The position numbers and the translations under genes were made by a program. A stretch of DNA of 64,000 bases from Lunularia cruciata (taxonomy: Eukaryota > Streptophyta > Marchantiopsida > Lunulariales > Lunulariaceae): positions 52,218,333-52,282,332 of the forward strand of contig OX419756.1 of assembly GCA_948567375.1 (NCBI GenBank), written 5' to 3'. Within the stretch, counting starts at the first letter, position 1. Each line of letters begins with the position of its first letter. Shown here one piece after another: positions 35,334-47,094 of this stretch. Under the pieces are notes generated by a model. It ran no database searches, was not told the origin of the DNA, and saw only the letters and a program-made list of their open reading frames with translations.

Positions 35334-38290
35334 GGTCACAACATCAAGGATGCATTGGTTGATGGAGGATGAACATTGAATGCCATGTTAGAAAGGATAT
35401 GATACCCTCTAAAACTTCAACATTTGTGGTGAGCATGGCAAACAAACAACAATTTTGACCAGAAGGGGTGATAGATAAAGTGGTAGTTTCCGTTATGGGA
35501 GTTCAAAATCTCATGACTTTCCAAGTCTGGAAGGATTCAAGCTATGACTTACTTCTTGGTAGGCCATGGTTGAGAGCAGCACGCACAACTGATCGATGAC
35601 ACAAAGGGTACTTGAGGATTGGGCCATCAAACCATAGAGTCACAGTTCTTGTGACGAACACTATCAACACTTCACATTCAGATACACCATCTTCTGATTA
35701 GTGGGAATCAGATTCTGAAGAAGGAGCTTCAGGTGTGAACACAAGCATGGAAGAGGAGACTTCCACGGAGGAGGATGAATCTGAATCTGAATCTGATTGA
35801 GATGTATACCCCTTGTGTACTATGGATTTTGCACCTAAGCCAGAGGTTTTGAATGACCTAGATAAATCACCATTGACACTTGAGGAGATAGAGAGGAGGT
35901 TATCTACCCTCAAGTATGGCCCAAATGTTACCAAGGAGAAGGTGAGATTTGAGGAGATTTTCCACAAGTTCATCCATGTGTTTGCTTTTAGTTACAAGGA
36001 TTTGAAGGAAGTCACCTTGGAGGACACAAGATAGAGGTGGAGTCACATGCAAGACCAATCCGCCAAAAGCAACATTGCATTAGCCCACCAATATATTTGG
36101 TTGTGAAGGAGGAGATTGATAAGCTCAAGGAGGTTGGATTTATCTTTGAGGTGAAGAATTCACAATGAGCGTCTCCAATTGTCATTGTGAAGAAAAAGAA
36201 TGGCAAGCTTTGGGTATGTGTGGATAACAAGAAGCTCAATGCTATTACCAAGAAAGACTACTACCCATTGCCATTCATTGATGAGATCTTGGAGGAAGTT
36301 GCAAGTCATGAGAAGTACAGTTTTGGAGATGGTTATAATGGATATAACCAAATCAAGATTGCACTAGAGCATCAACAACTCACCACATTCACCACACCTT
36401 GGGGAACTTACGCTTTATGCTTTACTTACGCTTTCAAGGTCATGCCTTTTGGACTTTGCAATGCTCCAACCATATCCAACTTCACTGATGACTTTTGTGT
36501 CTATGGGAGCAAGGAGAGCACTTTGAGCACCTAATCAAGGTCTTGCAATGCTTAGATGAGGCAAATGCATCACTCAACCCAAAGAAGTGCATTTTTGGAT
36601 GTGAAGAAGGTCTACTTTTGGGGCACATCATCTCCAAGGATGGAATAGCAATTGATCCTAAGAAGGTGAAGAAAATCTCAGACCTTCTATTCCCTTCAAG
36701 CTTGAAAAATTTACACCAATTCTTGGGGATGGTTGGGTACTATAAGAGGTTCATCTTCTCATTTTCCAACAAGGCTTATGCATTGACCATCTACATGAAG
36801 AATGGTGTAGATAACATGGTGATTTTGGAGGACAAGCAGGCACTCAAAGATTTTGAGGAGCTCAAACAATCCCTTGTTGTATCTCCAATTCTTCCTAAAC
36901 CTGATTGAAGTAAGCCTTTCATCCTCTACACTAATGCTTCCAATATTGCTATAGGATGCACTCTCAATCAATTAGACCAAGATGGGCATGATCATCCAAT
37001 AGCTTATGCTAGTAGGTAAATGGTTTCAGCAAAAAAGAACTACTCTATCACGGAGAGAGAAGGGTTGGCATGATCTTTGGTCTCAAGAAGTGTAGACACT
37101 ACTTGATTGGAGTGAAAGCCACCATTGTCACGGATCACAAGGCCTTGAAGTACATCTTCAACAAGTCTAATGTTGAAGGAAGACTAGCAAGGTGGATGAT
37201 ACTCTTGTCTGAGTATGACTACACCATTGAGGATAGGCCAAGAAAGAAACATGTAAATGTTGATTTGTTATCTAGGGCCTATGATCATGATGGAGATGAG
37301 CTAGTGGATGATTCTTGCCCAGATGAGGAGCTCATGACAATCTCAATCACTCAAGAGGTTCCAATAGAGTACAAGGAGATTGTGGATTTTGTGACAAGAG
37401 GTAACAATCCAGAAGGGATGCATGATAGGGAGAGGAAGGCTCTTGCAACAAGATCTAGACCTTACACAATGGTGGAGGATATTCTTTTTCACCAAGGAGC
37501 AGATGGTCTACTTCAAAGAGCAGTGGGTAAGGAAGAGTCTATCCTACTCATAAAGGAGTTTCATGAAGGTTAAGTGTGTGGAGGACACTTTGCTAGAAAG
37601 GTGATTGCTTTCAAGATTCTAGATGCAAGTTACCATTGGAGAATGATTTTCAAGGATTGTCTTGATTATTGCAAAACTTATCATGTTTTTCAAGCTTTTG
37701 CTAGAAAATCTACTTCCACTCCACCACTTAGATCAATTCTATTATTAGGACCTTTTGAGAAGTGGGGAATTGATTTTGTAGGTCCTCTCAAGAGAACCCC
37801 AAGGAACAATTAGTACATTGTGGTAGCTACTAATTACCTTACCAAGTGGGTTGAGGCTAGACCATTGAGGGACAAGAATGAAGATGAAGTTGGTAGATTT
37901 CTTTATGAATGCATTATCACTAGGTTTGGATGCCCTTTGGAGCTGGTTTTTGATAGAGGAAGAGAGTTTACAAGAAGTATCACTACAGCCATGCTACAAT
38001 ATTTCTCTATCACACATACATTACATACATCTTATAAGCCAAATTCCAATGGTTTGGCAGAGAGAACCAATCAGACCTTGTGCATGATGTTGGCCAAAGA
38101 TGAAAAAATGGAGGGGAGCCCCTCCATTTTTGCATCATTGGGACAAGAGGATTCATGAAGTTTTGTGGGAGTATAAGACAACCATGAAGACTTCTACCAG
38201 ATATTCTCCATTTCAATTAGTATATAATATTGAGTCTACTTTACCCACTTTGATCTTCCTACCTTCCAAAGCATTTATAGGAGATTGAAG
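35334..38290 (+). pseudogene. Element 2 pol remnant (PR, RT, RNase H, integrase)
   Basis: Protease end near 35520 (LLGRPWLRAA). RT runs from about 36090: VIVKKKNGKLWVCVDNKKLN, DGYNGYNQIKIA, FKVMPFGLCNAP, then a deletion, then DDFCVYGS with the catalytic DD, then the thumb to 36908. RNase H shows TNASNIAIGCTL and VTDHKALKYIF. Integrase (37574-38290) has CGGHFARK, but the second zinc pair is CKTYHVFQ, with both Cys changed; the catalytic acids in GIDFVGPL, VFDRGREF and LAERTNQTL are kept. Stops lie before CGGHF and after PRNN, in the same places as element 1. Confidence 0.8.
38099..38136. repeat. 18-bp palindrome in integrase (element 2)
   Basis: Same place as the one at 30323 in element 1, with one mismatch (A for C at 38103). 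It was present before the two copies separated. Confidence 0.9.
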
Positions 38291-38515
38291 AAAGCACAAG
38301 GAGGTGATGCAAAGAAGTCAAGGAAGGATCAACTCATGGAATTGGAAAAGGCAAGAGCAGTTGTTATGGTTCAAGTGGAGCAAGCCCAAAGGAAACAAAA
38401 GGAGAGCTATGACAAGATGCAAGGTAAGAAGAAGGTGGAGCTTTTCAAAGAAGGTGATTAGGTAATGTAATTTGATTCTATTTGATTCAAGAGAGTGCAA
38501 AATAATTTTTGCCTT

Positions 38516-39102
38516 AGTCATTATTAGCTAAATTTAGTCATAGTTAAGATAGAGGGGACCTTACTTTAGAGGAAGTGGAAAGGATGAGCACCACTATTTT
38601 GGATTCTATTGTGTTGACTTGGTATTATTCCTAGGTGTTTGGCTTTGAGGAAAGAGTTGAGAACTCTTGGGCCCACAAGCTTCTTTTTTTGGATTCTTCT
38701 ATAGTCCAAGGATAGCCTATGTGAAGTAATCCTTGACTTAGTGGTTGGGTCAAGATAAGATCACATGCTTAGTGGAATATGCCCATGTGGATGTATATTC
38801 CTTTATATTTTTTGATTTTACTTGACTTTTATTCTAGTAACTTGAGTTACTTCAGTCATTAATAACTTTGGTGTGTAACTATTTCACAAGTATATAAACT
38901 AGGGGTGAGGAAGTACTCATCATCATTTCATTTGTAACTATCTCTCTCTCATTGAGTTCTCTAGTGAGCAATGTCTTGAGTCTTGGAGTGTTAGCCTTGG
39001 AGGAGTATGATGGAGTTGGGGTTCCTTGCTTTCTTAGTCCATGGTGCGCTACCATAATAACCATCAGAGGTTCATCTTGAGTGAGAGATAGGCCGGCTCA
39101 CA
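38516..39102 (+). repeat. Athila/Tat-like LTR D, 5'-truncated
   Basis: It aligns with LTR C from about its position 105 to its end (GGCCGGCTCACA). The first 100 bases of the LTR, and the last part of the internal region with its polypurine tract, are gone: internal sequence at TTTTGCCTTAGT fuses directly to ATTAGCTAAATTTAG. Confidence 0.8.
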
Positions 39103-39229
39103 AGACAGATGAAGAGATAGTGCCAAGTTGGCATGCATCTGCCTTTCTCTGTATACTTTTTGAGACTTTGGTGGTATCTCTCTCAATGCATATAGGAAGA
39201 GTTATTGAGATCAAAGGTCCAAAGAGTGG

Positions 39230-40130
39230 AGATAGTGGTATAGTTGAGCAAGACATTCATGATGATGTCTTAGTGATGGACTATCTTTGCATTGGTGTTG
39301 TGGGTGGCACAATTGGGGCCAAGGAGAGAGATTGTGTCCTTCAGCGAGCTAAGCGGTTCAGATTGGAGTGCAGACACCTTTGGCATGTATAGGAGGATGG
39401 TAGAGTGAGAGTAATACCACTTCCATCTAAGATACTACAGTTGGTCCATCATGCTCATGAGGAGCTAGGACATTTTGGAGTAAAGCGTACATATAGCTTA
39501 CTACAGAGTCATTATTGGTGGCACGATATCTAGATTAATGTATAGTAGTCTGTTGCCAGATGTGTGGTTTATGACCAAGTTAGATCATCATTTAATGCTC
39601 CTATGTCACAATTGCACCCATTACCTATCATGGGATTGGGTTACCGTTGGAGTTTGGACTTTGTTGGACCTTTACCGTTGATTGTGAGACATCATCGGTA
39701 TGTTTTGGTGATGGTGGAGCACTTCTCCAAGTGGATTGAGTTGGTGGCACTTCCTTACAAGTCCACTGAAGGGATGGCTTATTTGTTCCTAGATCTGGTT
39801 CTTAGTCATTTTGGTGCACCAATTGAGGTTTTGACTGATCAAGGTACAAAGCTCTTGGGAGAGTTTTAGGTCTTGTGTGACAAGGCTTTGATTTATCATC
39901 ATACTACCTCCCGAGATCACCTTGAGGCAGATGGCTTAATAGAGAGAGTGATTTAAATGGTGAAGAGTAGATTGCAAAAGTATGGTTTGTAGAAAGGCCA
40001 CTTGGGAGATTGGGATCTCCAGTTACCTTGGTTGGCCATGGGCTATTGGTTCAGCCGGCAAGCCTCCTTAGCATCCTTCTCTTTGTACTTTCTACTCTAT
40101 GGACGAGATCCAAATTTACCTGCATGCATT
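39230..40130 (+). pseudogene. Family X integrase remnant (right copy)
   Basis: The zinc-binding part reads VHHAHEELGHFGVKRTYSLL; the later Cys pair reads CVVYD, so the second Cys is lost. The core has LDFVGPLPL (first Asp), VLVMVEHFSKWIELVALP, IEVLTDQGTKLLGEF (second Asp), then after a TAG a HLEADGLIERV region. Three or more stops interrupt it. The 101-codon piece at 39564-39869 is open. Confidence 0.8.
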
Positions 40131-40879
40131 CATTGAGATGTTATTGTAGTTTTGGACTTGGATGATCTAGATGTATGGATGAGCTCATGTTCTCAACGGG
40201 CATAGATATTTTGGAGAGTGATGTTGATGGCCTTTGAGAACTTGGTGATGCTTAGCATAAAGATACCTTACGCTATGCTACTATTTGAGGAGGAGGTTAT
40301 AGACCCTCTAATCCATTGATTTCATCTAGTGGACTATGTATATCTATAGTAGACAACATCGATGACACTTGATGTTTCTATAGGCCGCATTATCTTGAGA
40401 GTACATGAGGCTTTGCCAAATGGAGTTCGTGTGTTGGAAGGACGTGATGGAGTCGTTTGGAAAGATAATGTGTACAATTGTGTGCCATGCCACCTCCCAA
40501 ACATTGATGGTACTATGGACCCAAGCTTGGCACTTGTACGACACCAAGCTTGAGGCAGGTATTGCTTGAGGTGTACGTTATATGGATCTTCTAGTGGAGC
40601 TGCTACTATGTTAGTGTGTGATAGTTGTTCGAGAGTAGAGCATATGGCATGTATGACTCCCCCTCATGGTGGTTCCTCAAGGACAATGGTTATGTCCTAG
40701 ATGTACTTGACCTATAGCTAGTTCATCTTTTATATGGTATAGATTGCAAACATGCAACTAACGATGAGGCTCGATAGCACCCGGCCTTTTGATCTTTGCC
40801 CATAATAGGGTATACCATATACTTGGAGTAGATGGCTATCTGGAGTTAGAGTGACCTAACCGCCAGCTAAGGGGGCAAT

Positions 40880-41436
40880 TTTGGCACTTTAGAGTTTATG
40901 TATGACTTATGTGTGAGTTATGTATCTATAGTGTATGATGTTGACAGCGATGTATTGTTGTGTAGCGATGTATATACGCATGACAGTTGTCATGCCACTT
41001 GTAGTGTCGCATCTAGATTTCTCAAACACTAGAGTTGCAGTGATAGTAGTTAGAGGTATTTTAGTAGTTACCCGTAGACTACTTTTTGACGGTCAGATTT
41101 TGTGTTTGGGGTATTGACTTCATGGTAGAGCTCTCCGTCACTTTGCACCATTTTCACTATTAGGTGTGCCATCAACAGGACCGCTATGGTTTTAGACCTA
41201 GCTCGAGTCTAGGGGTATATACTTTTGAAGCGCAGCTCCAAAGAGCTCACTTCTCTGATGTTGACCTTTGAGTTCATGTTATGGTTGATAGAGGTTGGCA
41301 AGCGTCATCTAGATTCTCTTAACTAGAGTGGGGGTGGCTTGATTGTAATCAATGCTCAGTTGTTGATAGTTTATAGAGTGACAAATCAAGTAGTGATCTG
41401 AGAGAGTTAATTCAATGGTATAAACGAACTGATTAT
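40880..41436 (+). repeat. Family X LTR (right copy)
   Basis: It aligns with the left-copy LTR (23198-23817) without the TA tract. At 41437 a second start of the LTR follows (TGTGATATTTTAGAGT) for about 100 bp. Confidence 0.6.
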
Positions 41437-41545
41437 TGTGATATTTTAGAGTCTATATATGACTTATGTGTAAGTTATGTATCTATAGTGTATGATGTTG
41501 ACAGTAATGTATATTTTGTAGTAATTTATATATGCACAACAAAGC

Positions 41546-42640
41546 GACTACATGCAGCTACAAGCAACAACGAGTAATGATCGGCAAATCTTATTTAATC
41601 CTAAATTAAAATATTACTAAATTAACACATTACACCGGGTGGCGACCAATACAAACCACATTCACCCAAAACCAAACACTTTATTAACCTTAATATGTTA
41701 GTAATGTATTATGGTGTGACAAAGAAAAACTCCATATTCTTTATTTTCTATGAACCACCTCTTATGGAATTTGCTAATAATAAGGAACTTGGCCGGAACT
41801 CCAAAGTGTAACTCTTTCTTCGTCTCGTTTCGCACCGCGTACCAATCCCATCAACGCTTCGTATAATCTATATGAAAATATATAGAGCTTCGTTTAACTA
41901 TTTCTGAAACCCCCCATTCTTGTTCCCCACGCTCCACCCCGAAGACATCGCTTAAGTTTCACCTAAATTTTCTTCCGGATGTTTATCGAAATCGAAAACT
42001 TTTGAAACCTCCTAGTGTATGATGTTGGTGGACCCTTCTCTTGAACAAGAGAAGGTGACGTGAGTAACTGTTGAAGACGGTATGACGTTGGAGGGATAAG
42101 ACCATATTTATCTTCTCTCGTTGAAGACGGTATGATGTTGCAGGGATAAGACCATTTTATCTTCTCTCGTTGAAGAAAGCTGACATGAATAATTGTTGAA
42201 GACTTGAAACCTTTTTGACATAATATCGAATCTGCGTCCAGTCGAGCATCAAATGACCTTCACTACAGTATCCTTGCTTGCGCTGACGATCATTTTACTG
42301 TGAAATCAAAGCTAAATGCTCAAATCACAACCCCTTCTGAACTACGGGCCCAAGTCTTCCAAGACACAGCAGCAAAAGTCGGAAATAGAAGTGGTGGTTT
42401 CTGGAACCTCGAAAGCAGCTGTAATTTTTTTAAGAATCCTGGCACAGTTGACATTCCGATCGTGGGGAATCAGCTAGTAAAGCAGGTCATACAAATTTAG
42501 AAGTTGACATTGGACAACTACGTGGAAGTCAAAGGATAAGCTTCCGAAACAATGAAGTAGAGTGCTAGAGTTTAAGGAGAGAGTTGGACTACCTCGGACG
42601 GGTCCGATGGCGACGATTTAGTCAACTAAGGCGACGGGCA
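41546..42640. other. Spacer and upstream region of the lectin gene
   Basis: No gene is recognised. AT-rich at first, then mixed. It contains a 50-bp tandem duplication (42070-42169) and a third, partial copy of its start (GTTGAAGA) at 42170. Confidence 0.5.
42070..42169. repeat. 50-bp tandem duplication upstream of the lectin gene
   Basis: Two near-identical units starting GTTGAAGACGGTATGA and ending TTATCTTCTCTC, differing at a handful of bases. They end about 480 bp before the TATA box. Confidence 0.9.
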
Positions 42641-42646
42641 GTATAC

Positions 42647-42653
42647 TATATAA
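42647..42653 (+). promoter_or_regulatory. TATA box of the lectin gene
   Basis: TATATAA in ACTATATAATC, about 30 bases before a likely start of transcription near 42680. A leader intron follows: CAG/GTATGT donor at 42699 and CTGCTGCAG acceptor ending at 43031, leaving a short second leader exon before the ATG at 43050. All are predictions from consensus. Confidence 0.55.
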
Positions 42654-43049
42654 TCTCCGGCACCCTCATGTGTAGGCAACCAAAGTCTTCGAACTCAGGT
42701 ATGTTCATGCATGGGGCTGGATGCCAAAAGTTTCTCTACTGTTGAATATTCGTGTTCTGATTTGTGATTGTTCGCCTTGGTATGAGTATCTGATAGATTC
42801 CGAAGCAGGAACGTTATTGAATTCTATAGAATCCAAAGTGCGTTATTTTGATGAAAGCAAACTGCGTTCAATCTCTTCATAATTTCTGATTGTTCGCGAT
42901 TGTACGAGTACTAAATAGATTCCGAAGCGAAAAGTTGTGTAACCACTCGAGCTCGACCGAATGCAAAAGAAGTGCTTCGATCTACCTTACATTGATCAAT
43001 TAAACCTCAGTTCAATCTCCTTCTGCTGCAGATTTGATCTATTCCAGTC

Positions 43050-43916
43050 ATGAAGCTCCTCCAAGTGGTGCTCTTCACTGTTGCGATTGTAGATTTGAGC
43101 TTCAGCAGCCAAGTATCCGCCCAAGTGAAACTCTCTTTCCCACCATGGAACAACATGAATTGCAGTTTCATCGAACCCGGGGTCGAACAGGACAGTATAT
43201 GTACTCCATCAGTCGACCCCTCAGGTCAAATCATCTTCTCCTACGACAATGACGTCTTGTCCACTCGATGGGCTTACAACCCTCTTGTTCGACTCTACAA
43301 GAAGGGAACAAAATACGCCTCTTCTTTCGCCACTTCCTTCACCATTAACATCAACCGGGACTCCGAACGAAGCGTGAAAAGAGTGTTCGGAGGAGGCATT
43401 GCTTTCTCGATAACCCCTGATCAGGATACCACGGGCGCCGGAAGGGAGAGCATGGGCCTGTTTCCCATCGACTTATCGACTGGCGACCCTTTGAGCGAAA
43501 AGAGCCCGAGGACTGTGGCGGTGGAGATTGATACATCCCGGGAAGAAAACGAGTGGGATGGAAAGCTACTTCCTCACCTGGGAATTGACATCAACAGCAT
43601 GAAATCTGTGAAATCTGCGTACCTGTGGGAGCAAACGAAGTTTATTAACAGACGGATAGGGTATTTCGTTGACTACGATGCCAAGACTGAGGTGATGCAA
43701 GTGCGGGTGCAGAATATCACTAGCAACGGGAAGTTGGACAAGAAGAAGTCGAAGCTGTGGTTGTCTTACCCGAAGCTGAAGCTCTCCGACCATGTGAACG
43801 AGTACTCCGTTGTGGGGTTCTCCAGCAGAGTGCCAACTACCGATGACGGGACTTACAAGCTGTATGAGTGGAACTTCGAGAGCAAGGAGGTTCTTACAGA
43901 CAAGATCCACAAGTAG
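43050..43916 (+). CDS. Secreted legume-type (L-type) lectin
   Basis: An uninterrupted 288-codon frame with one legume-lectin domain. Residues 1-25 form a signal peptide (basic start, hydrophobic VVLFTVAIV core, SAQ near the cleavage site). The beta-sandwich signatures follow in order: VKLSFPPWN, ASSFATSFTI, GGGIAFSITP, MGLFPIDLS, TVAVEIDTS, then NEWDG and PHLGIDINS. The Glu/Asp pair of VAVEID, the Asn and Asp of NEWD and the His of PHLGID match the usual Mn/Ca ligands. The sugar-contacting Asp of the usual DGLAF motif is Gly here. No kinase or membrane segment follows, so it is a free lectin acting outside the cell or in the wall. An NIT sequon is present near residue 225. Sugar specificity is unknown. 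Confidence 0.9.
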   Translation: MKLLQVVLFTVAIVDLSFSSQVSAQVKLSFPPWNNMNCSFIEPGVEQDSICTPSVDPSGQIIFSYDNDVLSTRWAYNPLVRLYKKGTKYASSFATSFTININRDSERSVKRVFGGGIAFSITPDQDTTGAGRESMGLFPIDLSTGDPLSEKSPRTVAVEIDTSREENEWDGKLLPHLGIDINSMKSVKSAYLWEQTKFINRRIGYFVDYDAKTEVMQVRVQNITSNGKLDKKKSKLWLSYPKLKLSDHVNEYSVVGFSSRVPTTDDGTYKLYEWNFESKEVLTDKIHK

Positions 43917-44352
43917 ATGAAGACCCCAGCTCTAGACTTTTTAGTCTGGCCTGGCTGATTGCCCTTAAATGAAAATTGACGACCTGGAACCTTTGTTGGA
44001 ATCTCACATCAAAATTTCGAGGGAATCACACCAGATCATGAAGAGGTGGTGACTAGAGTTTATTTGTCCTCGAGTTTTTCCTGCTGAATGCCTTTCGTCT
44101 TTAGCTCAAACTTGTACTTTGTGAAGTGGTGTGACAGCTATACTAATCGTCCAGGCTACGAAGTGTACCCTTTCCCTACACAAACTAATTCGCCCACCTC
44201 ATTCTGAAGTATGTTGTCCCCTATTGGATCTTGTTGAAGCCGCGTATTTTAAAGTGGGTGAATAACCCAGGCTGAAACATTTAGGACGCATGGAATCCAT
44301 CACCGTATCTCTAATGTGTCCAATTGGTGATGTGTTTTTGAGTTCTGAACTT

Positions 44353-44358
44353 GAATAA
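44353..44358 (+). other. Possible poly(A) signal of the lectin gene
   Basis: AATAAA in CTTGAATAAACTAG, about 440 bases after the stop. No stronger signal is seen nearer. Confidence 0.4.
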
Positions 44359-44359
44359 A

Positions 44360-46792
44360 CTAGTCTCTCTCAGGAGAGCCCTTTTATCTAATTCTAATCG
44401 AGTTTTAAAACTCAAGGATTAAGAAAGACTTAGTATTCGGAGCGCGAGGTTGGATTTCGACTTCAGTATCTTAAAATACATGAGAAACGCTTCGTGGGAT
44501 CTATGCTTTCATGCTGAGGCAGCCAGATGTATGAGAAGCCGAAATAGTTCAAGGTGTGGAAGCGAGGTCCATCTTTTTCTTTCCTCTCGGGAACTAACCC
44601 CGTACTTCTCAGAGCACATGAACCAGTCTACAGCAAATCAAACACAGTCTGTCACGATGAACTGGACAAGGCCAGTTCCAAACGCACCTTTCCGTGTGCT
44701 CAGAACACCTGTCTAAACACACTTGCACCCTGTCAAGTCTGTTGCTCCATCTTTGGAAGCAGGCCAAGAGTTAAGACTGAAACAATTTTAGTAAGCCGAA
44801 ACATTGACCTACTCACCGTCCATGTACCGCCCTGTAGCACTGCAAACTGCATTGTGGAGGAGATTGGAGCTCAACAAACTTCAGAAACGACACGTTCAAC
44901 AAACCAAGGCTCACTAGATATGGCTTGGTAGGTCCTATCGTGAGCCATACAAGGAACTGCCCACCTCACTCGAGTATCTCCTCCAGAAGCCACTGCAGTG
45001 TACCAAGACACTACTAAAGTTTCCGAGGAAAGCCATTTCCAATAAAGGGCTTGAACCTACTGGTCGTCGCTGTACGTGCTAGACCCCCGATCTAAAACTT
45101 TACAGGTCAATGACTCCCACCCTCTCTGTGTAGTTTCTAACTACTGCTGTGTTCGTTTCTAACGAGGCGCGTAGGAAAAACGAAGGATGGGAAGACCCCA
45201 TCAAGCAAGGGAAGACAGTACCCTGAAAGGCGAAGTCGTCAATTGGCAACAAAGCCCAGCAAGATGATGCTCACATGAACGTCGTACGCGAGGTGCGCAT
45301 GGGCATGTCCAGCTTTTCTAAAAGTCGATTCGACCAACGGCTTGTAGGATTTCTGAATTTATTTCAAAATGCTTATCTTACAATTGATGCGGATTATCAT
45401 CACCGTAGTGTCTACTTTCACCTCGTTGTCTCAAGACTTTGGAAGTTGACACACGTTCCGCGATAGAGAACATAGCCACACTTCTTGTTGAGGTATTCCT
45501 GTTAAACCGTTCCAATTTGCTGAAATTTCTTGCATTTCTTTCATGTCACGTTTGCAGTTAGAGAGCAGAAAGTTATGAGTAAAGGCTGCCCGGAGGATCG
45601 CAGCTCTGACATGGCCAACAATTTGTTGAAAGCTCAAGTCCGTTGTTGAGGTACAGCACGCACTGGGAGAAAATCATCCCAATATTCTTCACACGGTGAG
45701 AAATGTTGTTGGCTTCCACCTCGTAAATATGTCATACACAGGTGATCGTGGTTACAAACTCAGAAGAGGAGCCCGTCCAGCACAATATCAATAAGATCTT
45801 TTTAAGACTTCCTTAGAATAAAATGGTCATCAAAAAATTTCAACGATCTCTATTGGTCCAAGGAAGCACGACGCAACAGACATTATTTTACATGAGTAAC
45901 TGAAGCAGAAGCCGTTCGGGGGATCCAAATCCCACTTAGGACCGAACCGAGGCCAAGCAGAGACGTGCAGATGGAAGCAAGGAAATGCATGCAAGAACGG
46001 ATGCAACAGGAAGAGAAGTTGAGCTAAGTAACAGACATTAAATCTTACAGCTTTGAATATCAGCTCTTTGATGGATACTATAAAGATGAAATGAGAGGGA
46101 GTCTCATCTCAGATGTCCGAATCTTGTCTCGGGTCAAAACCTCTCGAGTGATATGTCCCGAGATATATTTACAGGTGGTGAAGCAAGAATGCCTCAAGTT
46201 TTTCTCATTACACCTAATCACCCAAGCTGCCTATTTTATGCAAGAGGTAGCAACTTTTCACATCTTTTGAACTACGGACTTCATAGGAATGACCTTACTG
46301 CTGGATACCGCCCAAAAATGTATTAGGATTTGGACAGCTGCCTGTAAATTCAGCTTGAGAGAAATCAAATCCTGGATGCTGGGACATCAAAGAGCAACAT
46401 ATAAATACTGTGTAGCACTGATTGCTCACCAGGAGTCCTGGTGCCTCAAGATACTTATAACTAAACTAAGAATATTCAAATAGGTGGCAACTAGATAATA
46501 GATCAGATTGCACTGTGTACATCGTACTGGTTACGACTGGAGAAAGATTGAGAAAGAAAGACGTTGAATAAGAACAAGTTTTCTTAGCAAGCTCTTGGTA
46601 AACCGTCAGAATTCCTTCCATACTCTGCTCACTAAGATAAAATTTGACGATGCTACAAACGAAGACATATACTAGTTCTCTGTAATACTCGGAATGTATG
46701 TTAAGAAATATTACACTACTGGAACAATGGACTAAGTGGTGTTTACAAAGTGCAAAGGCGCATTATGTTTGACAGCACTACTTGAAACGTAC
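44360..46792. other. Intergenic, no recognised gene
   Basis: Mixed-composition DNA with short frames (longest 125 codons at 44554-44931, without a known motif). The stretch near 45181 (AAGGATGGGAAGACCCCATC) recurs with small changes near 58194, so a dispersed repeat is present. I looked here for the missing last exon of the minus-strand NudC/CS gene and did not find it. Confidence 0.4.
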
Positions 46793-47082
46793 ATGAATGA
46801 AGGACACACTGGACTCCATGCTGTAAGAGGAAGTAGACAACGTGACAACAATCACGGGGATTATGTCTATACTGAAGCTAGAACCCAGAAGATCCCGGTG
46901 AGGCTATTTCAGATGCTTAAATAAACTTAAAACGATAATGAATGAAGGACACACTGGACTCCGGAAAGTAAGTGGAAGTGGACAAAGTGACAACAATCAC
47001 GGGGATTGTATCTATACTGGAGCTAGAACGCAGACTACTGCAGTGAGGCCACTCCAGATGCTTAAGTAGACCTAAAAGGATA
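46793..47082. repeat. 145-bp tandem duplication
   Basis: Two units starting ATGAATGAAGGACACACTGG (46793 and 46938), both containing ACAACAATCACGGGGATT and ending CAGATGCTTAA(A/G)TA. They differ at about one base in ten. Confidence 0.85.
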
Positions 47083-47094
47083 GACTTGAACAGC

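Larger units (their letters stand above)
30914..39102 (+). mobile_element. Athila/Tat-like Ty3/gypsy element 2
   Basis: The second unit of the tandem pair: LTR C, PBS, a leader with an extra zinc-knuckle frame, gag, protease (split by a reverse solo LTR), RT, RNase H, integrase, and a 3' LTR missing its first 100 or so bases. It keeps more pol than element 1, including most of RT and RNase H. It is still broken: a deletion just before the catalytic acids of RT (near 36475), stops in integrase, and loss of both zinc-binding Cys. Confidence 0.85.
39103..41545 (+). mobile_element. Ty3/gypsy family X, right copy (3' half)
   Basis: Same family and layout as 21690-23915 but better kept. It begins directly after LTR D. 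Integrase with its N-terminal zinc region, a polypurine-like AAGGGGGCAAT near 40870, an LTR, and a partial second LTR start are visible. The upstream half is missing. Confidence 0.8.

Noticed and set aside
43034-43252. Overlapping 72-codon plus frame at the lectin start
   Set aside because: Wrong-frame shadow of the lectin, whose frame has the signal peptide and domain.
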